From Paraclostridium sordellii (GTDB lineage Bacteria; Bacillota; Clostridia; Peptostreptococcales; Peptostreptococcaceae): DNA of 64,000 nt. The DNA lies in NCBI RefSeq assembly GCF_000953675.1, contig NZ_LN679998.1:2482102-2546101 (forward strand), given 5' to 3'. A program made the translations under genes and the position numbers. Within the stretch, counting starts at the first letter, position 1; the number at the start of each line of letters is the position of its first letter. Below the pieces are notes generated by a model that did no database searches, had not been told where the DNA came from, and saw only the letters and a list, made by a program, of their open reading frames with translations. Shown here one piece after another: positions 18,278 to 27,339 of the stretch.

Positions 18278-19333
18278 ATGATGCAAATTATAACGAGTAC
18301 AGCATTACTATTGGCTGTACTAGCATTATTCAGTTTATTTTGTTACAAAGCACCTTATGGTATGAAAGCTATGGGTGCATTAGCAAGTGCTGCTTGCGCA
18401 AGTTTTTTAGTTCAAGCATTTCATGGTGCATTATTCGGAGAACAAGTTCATATCGCATTCTTAGGAAGTGTTGGATCTGCTACTGGTAGTTTAAGTGGAG
18501 TTGCTGCAGCTATATTAGTTCCATTAGCTTTAGGTGTATCTCCAGTATATGCAGTTTTAGTTGGTTTATCAGTTTCTGGTTTCGGAATACTTCCAGGATT
18601 TGTTGCAGGATATTTAACAGCATTTGTTGTTAAATTCTTAGAGAAAAAAGCTCCTGCTGGTCTTGATTTAATAATTATAATATTAATTGCTGCTCCTTTA
18701 TCAAGAGGAATCGCTACATTTATGGATCCACTTGTAAAATCTACATTAATGCAAATAGGGCAAGCTTTAACAGCTGCTTCTTCAACATCTCCAATATTTA
18801 TGGCTATAATACTAGGAGGATTAATAACTGTTGTTGGTAATACACCTTTATCATCAATGGCATTAACATCTGTAATAGGATTAACTGGACTTCCAATGGC
18901 AATAGGTGCATTAGCAGTATTCGGTTCTTCTTTCACAAACTTCGTATTTTTCTCTAAAATGAAATTTGGTGATAAAAAAGATACTATTTCTGTTGCAATA
19001 GAACCATTAACTCAATCAGATGTAATATCTGCAAATCCAATACCAATATTTACTACTAACTTTATAGGCGGAGCATTATCAGGTATCGTAGTTGCTTTAG
19101 TAAGTATGTACGTTGCTCCACTTGCAATAAGCGTTCCTGGTATGGCTACTCCAATCGCTGGCTTTGCTGTAGCAGTTGGACAAAACGGAACTCCTGCTTT
19201 AATTGCTGCTGGTGGATGTATAGTAGCAAGTGTATTCTCTGGATTATTAGGCCATAGAATATTCAGTAACCACAAAATAGTTACTGTTGCTGAAATACGT
19301 GGTGACAAAAACAACGAATGTACTGCTGCTTAG
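18278..19333 (+). CDS. PTS IIC-like membrane protein (PfoR/PTS_EIIC_2 family), copy 1
   Basis: 351 aa, very hydrophobic, about ten membrane helices. It has repeated Gly/Ala-rich segments (AAILVPLALGVSPVYAVLVG, GGALSGIVVALVS, VPGMATPIAGFAVAVGQNGTPAL) typical of the PfoR/PTS_EIIC_2 group. No IIA or IIB domain is fused or adjacent, so its phosphorylation partners, if any, lie elsewhere. The codon pattern is slightly more optimised than its neighbours', suggesting high expression. Followed by its own terminator, then a paralogue with strong sequence identity. Confidence 0.82.
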   Translation: MMQIITSTALLLAVLALFSLFCYKAPYGMKAMGALASAACASFLVQAFHGALFGEQVHIAFLGSVGSATGSLSGVAAAILVPLALGVSPVYAVLVGLSVSGFGILPGFVAGYLTAFVVKFLEKKAPAGLDLIIIILIAAPLSRGIATFMDPLVKSTLMQIGQALTAASSTSPIFMAIILGGLITVVGNTPLSSMALTSVIGLTGLPMAIGALAVFGSSFTNFVFFSKMKFGDKKDTISVAIEPLTQSDVISANPIPIFTTNFIGGALSGIVVALVSMYVAPLAISVPGMATPIAGFAVAVGQNGTPALIAAGGCIVASVFSGLLGHRIFSNHKIVTVAEIRGDKNNECTAA

Positions 19334-19363
19334 ACCAGTATGTTTTACATAAAATGAGATTAT

Positions 19364-19402
19364 AAAAAAAGCTGCTTTTACATTGTTAAAAGTAGCTTTT
19401 TT
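19364..19402 (+). terminator. Terminator after PTS IIC copy 1
   Basis: AAAAAAAGCTGCTTTTA pairs with TTAAAAGTAGCTTTTTT over a 5-nt loop, with one G-U pair. Confidence 0.85.
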
Positions 19403-19549
19403 CATGTTAAGAACAATTTTCATAAAAAATCTTGATTATTCAAAATATAAACTAGCATATATCTACTCTTTAATAACACTCCAAAACAGCAATCTGATAC
19501 GATTGTAAATTTAACACTATTTTTCAAATTTTACTTTATTTTCTAACTC

Positions 19550-19605
19550 TTTCTACATTTTTCTACATTTAAACTATTTACAAAAATAATTTTTTATAAT
19601 ATAAT
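19550..19605 (+). promoter_or_regulatory. Promoter of second PTS IIC gene, duplicated motif
   Basis: TTTCTACATTTTTCTACA, then -35 TTTACA (19577-19582), 17-nt spacer, -10 TATAAT (19600-19605). The leaders of both genes also share a TAAAAAGC-NN-AGGAAA-N-CA-N-TAAC block downstream of the -10, which may be a regulatory leader or simply a duplication remnant. Confidence 0.75.
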
Positions 19606-19681
19606 TTAGTCATAACCTGATAAAAAGCTCAGGAAAACAGTAACAAGCATTTATTTATTTTTTTAAGGAGGAAATTTTATT

Positions 19682-20737
19682 ATGATGCAAATACTTACAA
19701 GTACGGCATTATTATTAGTTGTACTGGCATTATTCACTTTATTTAGTTACAAGGCACCACATGGTATGAAAGCAATGGGTGCATTAGCAAGTGCTGCTTG
19801 CGCAAGTTTCTTAGTTGAAGCATTCCACGCTTCATTATTTGGTCAACAATTTGGAGTTAAATTCTTAGAGCAAGTTGGAGCTGCAAACGGTAGCTTAGGT
19901 GGAGTTGCCGCTGCTATATTAGTACCATTAGCTTTAGGTGTATCTCCAGTTTACGCTGTTTTAGTTGGTTTATCAGTTTCAGGATTTGGTATACTTCCTG
20001 GTTTCGTTGCTGGTTATTTAATATCATTCGTTGTTAAGTTCTTAGAGGAAAAAACTCCTGCTGGACTTGACTTAATAGTAATAATATTAATAGCTGCTCC
20101 TTTATCAAGAGGGATAGCTCAAGTTATGAACCCAATAGTTAACGATACTTTAATGCAAATAGGACAAGCTTTAACAGCTGCTTCTACTGCTTCTCCAATA
20201 TTAATGGGTATAATTCTTGGTGGATTAATAACAGTTGTTGCTACTGCTCCATTATCATCAATGGCTTTAACATCTATAATAGGATTAACAGGTCTTCCAA
20301 TGGCAATAGGTGCATTAGCAGTATTTGGTTCTTCTTTCATGAACTTCGTATTCTTCTCTAGAATGAAGTTTGGTGATAAGAAAGATACAATAGCAGTTGC
20401 TATAGAACCATTAACTCAATCAGATATAATATCTGCTAACCCAATTCCAGTATTCTGTACTAACTTTATAGGTGGAGCATTATCAGGTGTTGTAGTTGCT
20501 TTAATAAGTAGTTATGTTGCACCACTTGCAATAAGCGTTCCTGGTATGGCTACTCCAATAGCTGGTTTCGCTGTAGCAGTTGGACAAAATGGAACTCCTG
20601 CTTTAATGGCTGCTGCTGGATGTATAGTAGTAAGTATTGCTGCTGGATTCATAGGACATGCATTATTCAAGAACTACAAAATAGTAAAAGCTGATGTAAT
20701 CCGTGGAAATGGAAACAATGAAGACACTGCTGCTTAG
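19682..20737 (+). CDS. PTS IIC-like membrane protein (PfoR/PTS_EIIC_2 family), copy 2
   Basis: 351 aa, same length as copy 1 and colinear with it end to end without gaps. Differences cluster around residues 50-67 and in the last 40 residues; the transmembrane core is almost unchanged. The IIC-like channel fold lacks attached IIA/IIB. Its separate promoter, leader and terminator show that a whole transcription unit was duplicated. The pair may serve two related sugars or provide dosage. Confidence 0.82.
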   Translation: MMQILTSTALLLVVLALFTLFSYKAPHGMKAMGALASAACASFLVEAFHASLFGQQFGVKFLEQVGAANGSLGGVAAAILVPLALGVSPVYAVLVGLSVSGFGILPGFVAGYLISFVVKFLEEKTPAGLDLIVIILIAAPLSRGIAQVMNPIVNDTLMQIGQALTAASTASPILMGIILGGLITVVATAPLSSMALTSIIGLTGLPMAIGALAVFGSSFMNFVFFSRMKFGDKKDTIAVAIEPLTQSDIISANPIPVFCTNFIGGALSGVVVALISSYVAPLAISVPGMATPIAGFAVAVGQNGTPALMAAAGCIVVSIAAGFIGHALFKNYKIVKADVIRGNGNNEDTAA

Positions 20738-20752
20738 TCAGCATAATATATA

Positions 20753-20780
20753 AAAAAGCACATCAAAAGATGTGCTTTTT
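20753..20780. terminator. Bidirectional terminator between PTS IIC copy 2 and modC
   Basis: Perfect stem AAAAAGCACATC / GATGTGCTTTTT with loop AAAA, between convergent stops at 20737 and 20787. Confidence 0.9.
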
Positions 20781-20786
20781 ATTTGT

Positions 20787-21818
20787 TTAAAATAACCAAA
20801 GTTTATCTTTATTAAATTCTATATTTAGATAATTTGTACTTAATGGATTTATTTCATTCTTTTTAATTCTCATATAAATAGTACTTTTATCAGATTCTTT
20901 TTCTTTTTTTAATAAAACAGTATAATCAAATGGATTTTCAATAATATTTAAAATTTCCATCTTTATAAAATTATTTTCAGAAATTTTAATTTCATCTTCT
21001 CTAATGCAAATGTATTTTTTATTCTTATTAGTTCCTTTATAAGGTATCTCTATATCCCAATCTAATGCATTTATTAATTCATCATTTATATATGATATCC
21101 GAGATATATTTTTAAACCCAGTTAGTCTTGCTTCTTTTATTGATTCAGGTTTCTCAAATAAATCATATTTATTCTTTTTATTTAAAACAACTCCTTCATC
21201 ATAAACAACAATTTCATCACAAATTCGATATGCCTCATTTATGTTATGAGTAACAAATATAGAATTTCCATTGTAATTTTTCAAAGTATTTACTAAATTT
21301 TCTTCCATTTGATCTCTTAAATTATAATCTAAAGCCGAAAATGGTTCATCTAATAATAATATATCAGGCTTTTTAGCCAATGCCCTAGCAATAGCAACTC
21401 TTTGTTGCTGCCCTCCAGAAAGTTGTCTTGGATATAAATCTTTAAAATTTTCTAAATTAAAATCTTTTAAATAATCAGAGCAAATTTTTTCTTTTATATC
21501 CTTATCTATATCAACTAATCCTATTTTTATGTTTTCTCCAACTGTCATATGAGGAAAAAGAGCATAGTTTTGAAATACAAATCCTATATTACGTTCTTGA
21601 GGTGATAGATTTATGTTCAAGTTAGAATCATATAACACTTTATCATTTACCTTTATAACTCCTTTATCTGGTGTTTCAAGCCCAGCTATACACTTTAAAG
21701 TCATACTCTTTCCACAACCCGATTCCCCTAATAATCCCAAAATCCCACTATCCTGATTTAATTTTACTTTTAATTTAAACTTATTTATCTTTTTTTCTAT
21801 ATCTATATATAAAGACAT
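20787..21818 (-). CDS. modC: Molybdate ABC transporter ATP-binding protein
   Basis: 343 aa ATPase: Walker A GLLGESGCGKSMTL, Q-loop FVFQNYALFPHM, signature LSGGQQQR, Walker B ILLLDEPFSALD and the H-loop TH. The C-terminal ~120 residues would be a regulatory TOBE-like region but look divergent. Energises uptake of molybdate (tungstate cannot be excluded). ATG 21818 has AAGGGA 8 nt upstream; the longer frame from 21836 overlaps modB. Last gene of modABC. Confidence 0.88.
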   Translation of the reverse strand: MSLYIDIEKKINKFKLKVKLNQDSGILGLLGESGCGKSMTLKCIAGLETPDKGVIKVNDKVLYDSNLNINLSPQERNIGFVFQNYALFPHMTVGENIKIGLVDIDKDIKEKICSDYLKDFNLENFKDLYPRQLSGGQQQRVAIARALAKKPDILLLDEPFSALDYNLRDQMEENLVNTLKNYNGNSIFVTHNINEAYRICDEIVVYDEGVVLNKKNKYDLFEKPESIKEARLTGFKNISRISYINDELINALDWDIEIPYKGTNKNKKYICIREDEIKISENNFIKMEILNIIENPFDYTVLLKKEKESDKSTIYMRIKKNEINPLSTNYLNIEFNKDKLWLF

Positions 21819-21819
21819 A

Positions 21820-22494
21820 TTAGTTTCCCTTTCCAAATTTTCTTTGTTTAGAATTTAATGTTAAATTAGATAAAACTATTACACTTGATGCAATTCCAAT
21901 AATAATCAAAACCCACAACATAGCTTGATTCATATCTCCACTTTCCACAGCAAAAAATATGGCAATAGGCATAGTTTGAGTTTTTCCAGGTATATTCCCA
22001 GCTATCATAAGAGTTGCTCCAAATTCTCCCAAGGCCCTTGCAAAAGATAATACGGTAGCACTAATTATTCCTGGATATGCTAGAGGTATAATTATTCTTA
22101 AAAATATTTTTTTATTACTTAACCCCAAAGTTCTAGCTGCCGATATCATGTCTTCATCAATTTGCTCAAACGCACCTCTACTAGTTCTATACATAATAGG
22201 AAAAGATACCACTGCCGCCGATATGACAGTTGCTGACCAAGTAAAAATTAAATTTATATCTAAATCTTCAAGCAATATGCCTATAGGCCCATTTTTTCCT
22301 ATTATAATTAGCAAAAAAAATCCTACTACAGTAGGCGGTAATATAAGTGGTAGTGTTAATACTGTATCTATAAAACTTTGGTACTTTCCTTTATAGCACG
22401 TCATTTTATAAGCTATAATTATTCCAAATACAAAAGTTATTACAGTAGATGTCAGTGCTGTTTTTATTGATATAATCAATGGGGAAATATCCAT
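21820..22494 (-). CDS. modB: Molybdate ABC transporter permease
   Basis: 224 aa with about five helices. It has the permease EAA-type loop (SAARTLGLSNKKIFLRIIIPLAYPGIISA) and typical ModB motifs LPLILPPTVVGF and FARALGEFGATLMIAGNIPGKTQT. The inner-membrane channel partner of ModC, which starts 2 bases after its stop. SD AAGGAG before ATG 22494. Confidence 0.93.
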   Translation of the reverse strand: MDISPLIISIKTALTSTVITFVFGIIIAYKMTCYKGKYQSFIDTVLTLPLILPPTVVGFFLLIIIGKNGPIGILLEDLDINLIFTWSATVISAAVVSFPIMYRTSRGAFEQIDEDMISAARTLGLSNKKIFLRIIIPLAYPGIISATVLSFARALGEFGATLMIAGNIPGKTQTMPIAIFFAVESGDMNQAMLWVLIIIGIASSVIVLSNLTLNSKQRKFGKGN

Positions 22495-22527
22495 TTTTAA
22501 TTCTCCTTAATTCTAATAAATTTTAAC

Positions 22528-23280
22528 CTATGAAACATATCCATAACTTTCTAATATTTTCTTACTTTCTTCACTTTGTAAGAATTTACTAAGCTTAGAA
22601 GCTTCTTCTAAATTATTTCCTTTCTTCATAACTCCAATTGGATATATTATTGGTGAATGTAAATTATCATCAATACTAACTGTATTTAGATTTCTATGAT
22701 GAGTAGTATCACTTGAGTATAAAAATCCAGCATCTACATTTCCTGATATAACCCATGCTAAGACTTCTTTTGCATCTTTTCCATATATAAGCTTATTTTC
22801 CACATAAGGTTTTATACCTGTATTTACTATTACTTCCTCTGCATATTGTCCAACTGGAACAGTTTTAACTTCACCTATACCAATTCTTTTATAATCATCA
22901 CCTTTTAAGTCTTCAATACTATGTATATCTTTAGTACTACTTACTAAAACTAACTTATTTCTCACTAAGTCTTTATATTTATTATCTAATAGATAGTTTT
23001 TATCTTTAAGTTCATCCATATATTTCTTAGATGCTGATATAAATATCTCACACGGGGCCCCTTGAACTATTTGTTGTTTTAAAGATCCTGATGATCCAAA
23101 ATTCAATACTAAGTCCACATTACTATTATTTTTTTCATAAATTTCTTCAATTTTTAAAAGTGGATCTTTTAAACTAGATGCCACACTTAAATGAACTTTT
23201 GTTTTTTCGTCTTTCTTACATCCAATAACTATTATCCCAATCATTGCTATCACAATAGAAATTATGACTTTTTTTTGCAT
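22528..23280 (-). CDS. modA: Molybdate-binding lipoprotein
   Basis: 250 aa type-II solute-binding protein with a lipobox ending in Cys21 (IVIGC), so anchored outside the membrane. ModA motifs: LSVASSLKDPL, FGSSGSLKQQIVQGAPCEIFISA, KTVPVGQYA, SGNVDAGFLYSSD. Binds molybdate or tungstate for ModBC. First gene of the operon, with a sigma-A promoter upstream. Confidence 0.92.
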   Translation of the reverse strand: MQKKVIISIVIAMIGIIVIGCKKDEKTKVHLSVASSLKDPLLKIEEIYEKNNSNVDLVLNFGSSGSLKQQIVQGAPCEIFISASKKYMDELKDKNYLLDNKYKDLVRNKLVLVSSTKDIHSIEDLKGDDYKRIGIGEVKTVPVGQYAEEVIVNTGIKPYVENKLIYGKDAKEVLAWVISGNVDAGFLYSSDTTHHRNLNTVSIDDNLHSPIIYPIGVMKKGNNLEEASKLSKFLQSEESKKILESYGYVS

Positions 23281-23308
23281 GATAAATACCTCCTAAGTTT
23301 ATACTGTT

Positions 23309-23337
23309 ATTATATAATCAGTTGTTTTTCTAGTCAA
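23309..23337 (-). promoter_or_regulatory. modABC promoter
   Basis: Minus strand TTGACT (23332-23337), 17-nt spacer, TATAAT (23309-23314), 29 bases before the modA ATG. No clear Moco riboswitch in the short leader. Confidence 0.75.
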
Positions 23338-23443
23338 TTCGCCTTAATATTGTATTTCTTTTTCAAATTTCGACTTATACGTATATTCTAAATAGCCATT
23401 ATAGGATATAATAACTATATATTAAATATAGGTGGTGATGATT

Positions 23444-24670
23444 TTGTTGGATTTAAAATTAGAAGCTAATAGATGCTTGGTATGTAAAAATGCTAGATGT
23501 AAAAGTGCTTGTCCAATAAGCACAGATATACCAACTGTCATAAATTTATATAAAGAAAATAAAATAAAAGAAGCTGGAGAGATTTTATTTAAAAATAATC
23601 CTCTTTCTGCTGTATGTGCAATAGTATGTCCTCATGAAGATCAATGTGCTGGAAATTGTATAAGAGGAATCAAAGGGGAGCCTATTCAGTTTTATAAAAT
23701 AGAAGAAGAAATTTCTAAAAAGTTTTTAGAAGAAGCTTCTGTTGATTCTCTTCCTAAAAACAACAAAAATATAGCTATTGTTGGATCTGGACCTGCTGGC
23801 CTTACAGTAGCACTTGAACTCGCTAAAAAAGGTTATAATATAACTGTATTTGAAAAAAATGATCAGTTAGGCGGTATACTTAGATATGGTATCCCTGAAT
23901 TTAGATTGCCTAGAGATATAATTGATAATTTAGTTAAAATATTAAAAAATATGGGTGTTAAGTTTAAAATCAATGCTACAGTTGGACCGGTTATAACTAT
24001 AGAAAAATTATTTAAAGATGGTTATGATGCTATATTTATAGGTACTGGAGTTTGGAACCCTAGAAGATTAGATATACCTGGAGAAAGTTTAGGTCACATA
24101 CATTATGCTATAGACTACTTAAGATCTCCTAAAAATTATGACCTTGGAGATAATGTAATTGTTGTAGGTGCTGGTAATGTTGCTATGGATGCTGCTAGAA
24201 GCGCTAAACATTACGGTTCTAAAAATGTATATGTAGCTTATAGACGTGATTTTGAAGACATGACAGCTACAAAAGCTGAAATAAAAGAGGCTATCGAAGA
24301 AGATGTAGAATTTATGATTTACAAAGCTCCTATTAAAATAGTTAATGAAGGAATAATATTAGCAGATACAAAAAAAGTAATAGATGAAAATGGAAAATCT
24401 ACTTTAATAACTGTTGAAGGCAGTGAAAAATTATATAAATGTGATTCTGTTTTAGTTGCAGTTAGCCAAACGCCTAGAAATACAATAGTATCAAATAACA
24501 AAGGACTTGATGTTAATAATAGAGGTCTAATTATGACTGATGACAGCGGTCATACTACATTAGATGGAGTATTTGCTTGTGGTGATGTAACTCATGGAGC
24601 TAAAACGGTTATAGAGGCTGTTGTAGCTGCAAAGAAAGTTTCCGAGTCTATAGATGAATATCTAAAATAA
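23444..24670 (+). CDS. GltD-like NAD(P)H flavin oxidoreductase with Fe-S N-terminus
   Basis: About 409 aa. The N-terminal ~100 residues carry two Cys groups (CLVCKNARCKSACP and CAIVCPHEDQCAGNC) for 4Fe-4S clusters. They are followed by the FAD-binding VGSGPAGLTVALEL, then RLPRDI, then the NAD(P)-binding VVGAGNVAMDAARSA and a C-terminal FACGDVTHGAKTV. It resembles the glutamate synthase small subunit and the NfnB/PreT family; no gltB lies nearby. Start unclear: TTG 23444/23447 fits the AGGTGG spacing better than GTG 23432 or ATG 23438. Confidence 0.85.
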   Translation: MLDLKLEANRCLVCKNARCKSACPISTDIPTVINLYKENKIKEAGEILFKNNPLSAVCAIVCPHEDQCAGNCIRGIKGEPIQFYKIEEEISKKFLEEASVDSLPKNNKNIAIVGSGPAGLTVALELAKKGYNITVFEKNDQLGGILRYGIPEFRLPRDIIDNLVKILKNMGVKFKINATVGPVITIEKLFKDGYDAIFIGTGVWNPRRLDIPGESLGHIHYAIDYLRSPKNYDLGDNVIVVGAGNVAMDAARSAKHYGSKNVYVAYRRDFEDMTATKAEIKEAIEEDVEFMIYKAPIKIVNEGIILADTKKVIDENGKSTLITVEGSEKLYKCDSVLVAVSQTPRNTIVSNNKGLDVNNRGLIMTDDSGHTTLDGVFACGDVTHGAKTVIEAVVAAKKVSESIDEYLK

Positions 24671-24675
24671 TTAAT

Positions 24676-24714
24676 AAAAAAACATATACCTTTATATAAA
24701 GGTATATGTTTTTT
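24676..24714. terminator. Bidirectional terminator
   Basis: Near-perfect palindrome AAAAAACATATACCTTTA and its complement between convergent stops at 24670 and 24713. Confidence 0.85.
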
Positions 24715-25099
24715 ATTTTATAATATTTTTTATTACATAATTATCAAATATTACCCCCATTATTATACCTATACTATAGCTTATTAAATCTTCATATAAA
24801 AACCCATGACCTAAAATTAATCCTCCAAGTGTAGTATTTCGTATGCTATTTATCCAATTTGCTTGATACAATTGACTTATTTCAATAGAGAAAGAAAAAA
24901 GTATAGCAACTAAAAACGCTTTAGAAATATTTTTTTTAGACATTAAAAATCTTAATCCAAAATATATCATCATAGCCCAAAGTAAATCCCCTATAAATGG
25001 TGCAATCAACTTAGGAAATATAAACATAAATTTTCTAGATAGTATTCCTAAAGCCATTACACTTATGGTTATTAAAAAATATATTATTCTTTTTTTCAT
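24713..25099 (-). CDS. DUF2809 family membrane protein
   Basis: 128 aa with four hydrophobic segments. It matches the DUF2809 pattern: GILSRKF, then GDLLWAMMIYFGLRF, FSIEISQLYQANWINSIRNTTLGGLILGHGFLYEDL and a C-terminal helix. The function of DUF2809 is unknown. SD GGGAGAA before ATG 25099; monocistronic. Confidence 0.85.
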   Translation of the reverse strand: MKKRIIYFLITISVMALGILSRKFMFIFPKLIAPFIGDLLWAMMIYFGLRFLMSKKNISKAFLVAILFSFSIEISQLYQANWINSIRNTTLGGLILGHGFLYEDLISYSIGIIMGVIFDNYVIKNIIK

Positions 25100-25134
25100 A
25101 AATAATTCTCCCTTAAAGTATAATTACTAATAAT

Positions 25135-25160
25135 AAAAAGGAGCTTAAAAAGCTCCTTTT
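25135..25160 (-). terminator. Terminator of the polysaccharide deacetylase gene
   Basis: Stem AAAAAGGAGCTT / AAGCTCCTTTTT just 3' of the stop at 25182 on the minus strand. Confidence 0.85.
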
Positions 25161-25181
25161 TATTATTAAATACTATTTTTA

Positions 25182-26120
25182 TTAAACTAATACTTTAAAT
25201 TGATACCCGTTATCTTTAAAGTATTTTATTATTTGTGGAAGAGCTTTAGCTGTATTTTCTTTACCGTAAGTATCATGCATTAAAACTACTACCATTTCTT
25301 TTCCTTCTGCACTCTTAACTGCGTAATTATAAAGTTCTTCAGGATTCTTTTTCTTACCTTCAGCATCTCCACTTAAAGCATTCCAGTCAATAGATGCCAT
25401 ATGATTTTGTGCTAAATATTGATCTAGAGGTTCCATTCCCTTCCAAGACATGTGACCTCCTGGACATCTTATAACTTCTGTTGAGAAGTGAGGACCTAGC
25501 ACTTGTTTTAATATATCATCTGTCTTTTTAAAGTCAGCTTTAAATGAATCTAAATTTAAAACTCTATTTGGATATAATATACCATAATCGTGACTATAAG
25601 AGTGATTAGCTATAGCGTGGCCTGCATTAAATTCTTGTTTTATAAGTTCCTTAGCTTTATCTCCACCACGTTCTATGTTTTGTCCTGTTAAGAAAAATGT
25701 CGCTTTAACTTTTTCTTTATCTAACACTTTTAAAACTTCTGGAGTAACTGTAGTTGATGTTCCATCATCAAAAGTTAAAAATACTATTTTTTGACCATTA
25801 TTAGAGTAATCTCCACTCTTTAGTTTTTCTGCAACTTTTTTCGCACTATAGCTGTAGCTTTCTGCTCCATGTTTAACTCCAACTATTTTCTTTTTAGCTT
25901 CTTCTGCTTCTTTCTTTTTTCTTGCTTCCTCAGCTAATCTTTTTTGTTCTGCCACTTTTTGCTCTTGCTTCTCTTTTATAGTTTCATCTACATAAGCTTT
26001 AACCTTATTAGCACAACCAAATATAACTAAGCATGCAACCATAAGTAAAAATGCTCTTTTGACATTCTTTTTCATCTTTCTTTTTTTATTATTTGGATTT
26101 TCAAATATATTTCTGCTCAT
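25182..26120 (-). CDS. Membrane-anchored polysaccharide deacetylase
   Basis: 312 aa. Basic N-terminus, membrane anchor (~23-40), a charged Glu/Lys/Ala coiled linker (~50-80), then a NodB-type CE4 domain: FLTFDDGTSTT (catalytic Asp pair), ANHSYSHDY (metal His), RCPGGHMSW and VVLMHDTYGK. All CE4 motifs are present. Likely deacetylates peptidoglycan GlcNAc/MurNAc (PgdA-type) or another surface glycan outside the cell. Confidence 0.9.
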   Translation of the reverse strand: MSRNIFENPNNKKRKMKKNVKRAFLLMVACLVIFGCANKVKAYVDETIKEKQEQKVAEQKRLAEEARKKKEAEEAKKKIVGVKHGAESYSYSAKKVAEKLKSGDYSNNGQKIVFLTFDDGTSTTVTPEVLKVLDKEKVKATFFLTGQNIERGGDKAKELIKQEFNAGHAIANHSYSHDYGILYPNRVLNLDSFKADFKKTDDILKQVLGPHFSTEVIRCPGGHMSWKGMEPLDQYLAQNHMASIDWNALSGDAEGKKKNPEELYNYAVKSAEGKEMVVVLMHDTYGKENTAKALPQIIKYFKDNGYQFKVLV

Positions 26121-26259
26121 ATTATTTCCCCCCTATCTGTCACTTTTTGTCACATTTTCTTATAAAATAATTATACTATATATACCTATCAAATTGTATT
26201 ACATATTCGTAACAACTATTTCAAAATAGTAACATATTTTAAAAATTGTAAATATAAAA

Positions 26260-26277
26260 AAACTGCTTTCGCAGTTT
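26260..26277 (-). terminator. Terminator of small membrane protein gene
   Basis: AAACTGC / GCAGTTT with loop TTTC (in plus-strand order), followed on the minus strand by a T7 run. Placed 5 bases after the stop at 26282. Confidence 0.8.
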
Positions 26278-26281
26278 ATTT

Positions 26282-26446
26282 TCAAATATATTTTTTTACT
26301 TTTTTCTCCTCTTCTCCAATACAAAACAAAGAAACCTTGCCAAGTTCTTCTTCATATCTAGCAAATGTATTTACAATGAAAAATGTTAAGCCCATAAATA
26401 TTAAAACTAAGGTAATCCCAATTACCAGTTTTATCTTTAGCCTCAT
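26282..26446 (-). CDS. 54-aa single-pass membrane protein
   Basis: A short frame from ATG 26446, with GGGGAGG 7 nt upstream and a terminator right after its TGA. Residues 5-26 form one hydrophobic helix (LVIGITLVLIFMGLTFFIV), followed by a charged tail (RYEEELG, EEEKKVKK). The SD plus terminator argue that it is real. Function unknown. Confidence 0.65.
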   Translation of the reverse strand: MRLKIKLVIGITLVLIFMGLTFFIVNTFARYEEELGKVSLFCIGEEEKKVKKYI

Positions 26447-26571
26447 CTGGGACCTCCCCTTTTATTCCATTTTTTTCCTATATTATAATTATATAATATT
26501 TTTTTTACATTTGATAGCAAATATAATGTATTTTTTCCTACAAATTACTACATATTTTTACAAAACAAAAA

Positions 26572-26588
26572 GCTAGATGTAATCTAGC
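26572..26588 (-). terminator. Terminator of xpt
   Basis: GCTAGAT / ATCTAGC stem with a 3-nt loop, followed on the minus strand by TTTTTGTTTTG; 3 bases after the xpt stop. Confidence 0.8.
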
Positions 26589-26590
26589 CT

Positions 26591-27163
26591 TTATCTAAAA
26601 TTAATTTTCCCATTTTCAATAGAATCTAGCACTACTAAAGATTGTAAGTTTACACCTTTTTCTTGTAATAACTTTCCACCGTCTTGGAATCCTTTTTCAA
26701 TAACAATCCCTACTCCAACTAAATTGGCATTTGCTTGTTCTACTAGTTCTTTTAATCCTATAGCAGCTCTTCCGTTCGCTAAAAAATCATCCAATACTAG
26801 TATGTTTTCACCTTCATTTAGATATCTTTTAGAAACTCTTATAGTATATTCTTTAGCCTTTGTAAAAGAATATACCTTAGATTCATATACATCTTTATCT
26901 AAGTTTTTCGACTCTACCTTTTTCGCAAATACAACTGGTACATTTGAAAAATGTTGAGAAGCAATAGATGCTATTGCTATACCAGAAGCTTCTATAGTTA
27001 ATATTTTATCTATTTTCTTTCCTTCAAATCTTTTTGCAAATTCTTTTCCTATTTCATTTAGAAATGCAACATCTAATTGATGGTTTAAAAAATTATCAAC
27101 TTTTAATATATCATTTCCTGAAACCCTACCTTCAGTAATTATCTTTTCTTTTAACTTCTCCAT
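26591..27163 (-). CDS. xpt: Xanthine phosphoribosyltransferase
   Basis: 190 aa. PRPP-binding loop [18 protein letters not shown]-terminal [19 protein letters not shown], and [14 protein letters not shown], all characteristic of Xpt. Converts xanthine plus PRPP to XMP in purine salvage. Controlled by a guanine-class riboswitch in its leader. No pbuX permease follows; a terminator ends the transcript right after xpt. Confidence 0.95.
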   Translation of the reverse strand: MEKLKEKIITEGRVSGNDILKVDNFLNHQLDVAFLNEIGKEFAKRFEGKKIDKILTIEASGIAIASIASQHFSNVPVVFAKKVESKNLDKDVYESKVYSFTKAKEYTIRVSKRYLNEGENILVLDDFLANGRAAIGLKELVEQANANLVGVGIVIEKGFQDGGKLLQEKGVNLQSLVVLDSIENGKINFR

Positions 27164-27215
27164 TTAAATTCCTCCAAGCTTAGTATCCTGCATAAATACT
27201 ATTGAGAAAGTTTAA

Positions 27216-27243
27216 AAAACTCCTGTCTTTAAACAGGAGTTTT
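27216..27243 (-). terminator. Riboswitch expression-platform terminator
   Basis: Stem AAAACTCCTGT / ACAGGAGTTTT with a T run on the minus strand. Its 5' arm (TCCTGT) can also pair with the P1 3' strand of the aptamer (ACAGGA), giving the antiterminator. Confidence 0.88.
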
Positions 27244-27272
27244 CATTTACTATGTGTATAATAAATAAACTT

Positions 27273-27339
27273 CCTGTAGTCAAGTCATTTACGGTGACTT
27301 GGTAGAAACTCTTGACCCTTATCGTCAAATTTATACAGG
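27273..27339 (-). promoter_or_regulatory. Guanine-class purine riboswitch aptamer
   Basis: The minus strand shows P1 CCTGTA / TACAGG, the conserved GTTTCTACC-N-GTCACCGTAAATGAC core and the junction GACTAC. The C in this last junction is the guanine-specifying position (adenine switches carry U). Ligand binding keeps P1 closed and allows the downstream terminator to form, switching xpt off. Confidence 0.93.

Noticed and set aside
18448-18936. Minus-strand open frame of 162 codons inside PTS IIC copy 1
   Set aside because: Antisense shadow of a highly biased membrane-protein gene; same effect in copy 2 at 20119-20340.
23281-23431. Molybdenum cofactor riboswitch upstream of modA
   Set aside because: Leader is too short (about 30 nt after the promoter) and lacks the conserved Moco core.
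26337-26576. Plus-strand frame of 79 codons
   Set aside because: Overlaps antisense the better-supported 54-aa minus-strand gene and its promoter; no SD.
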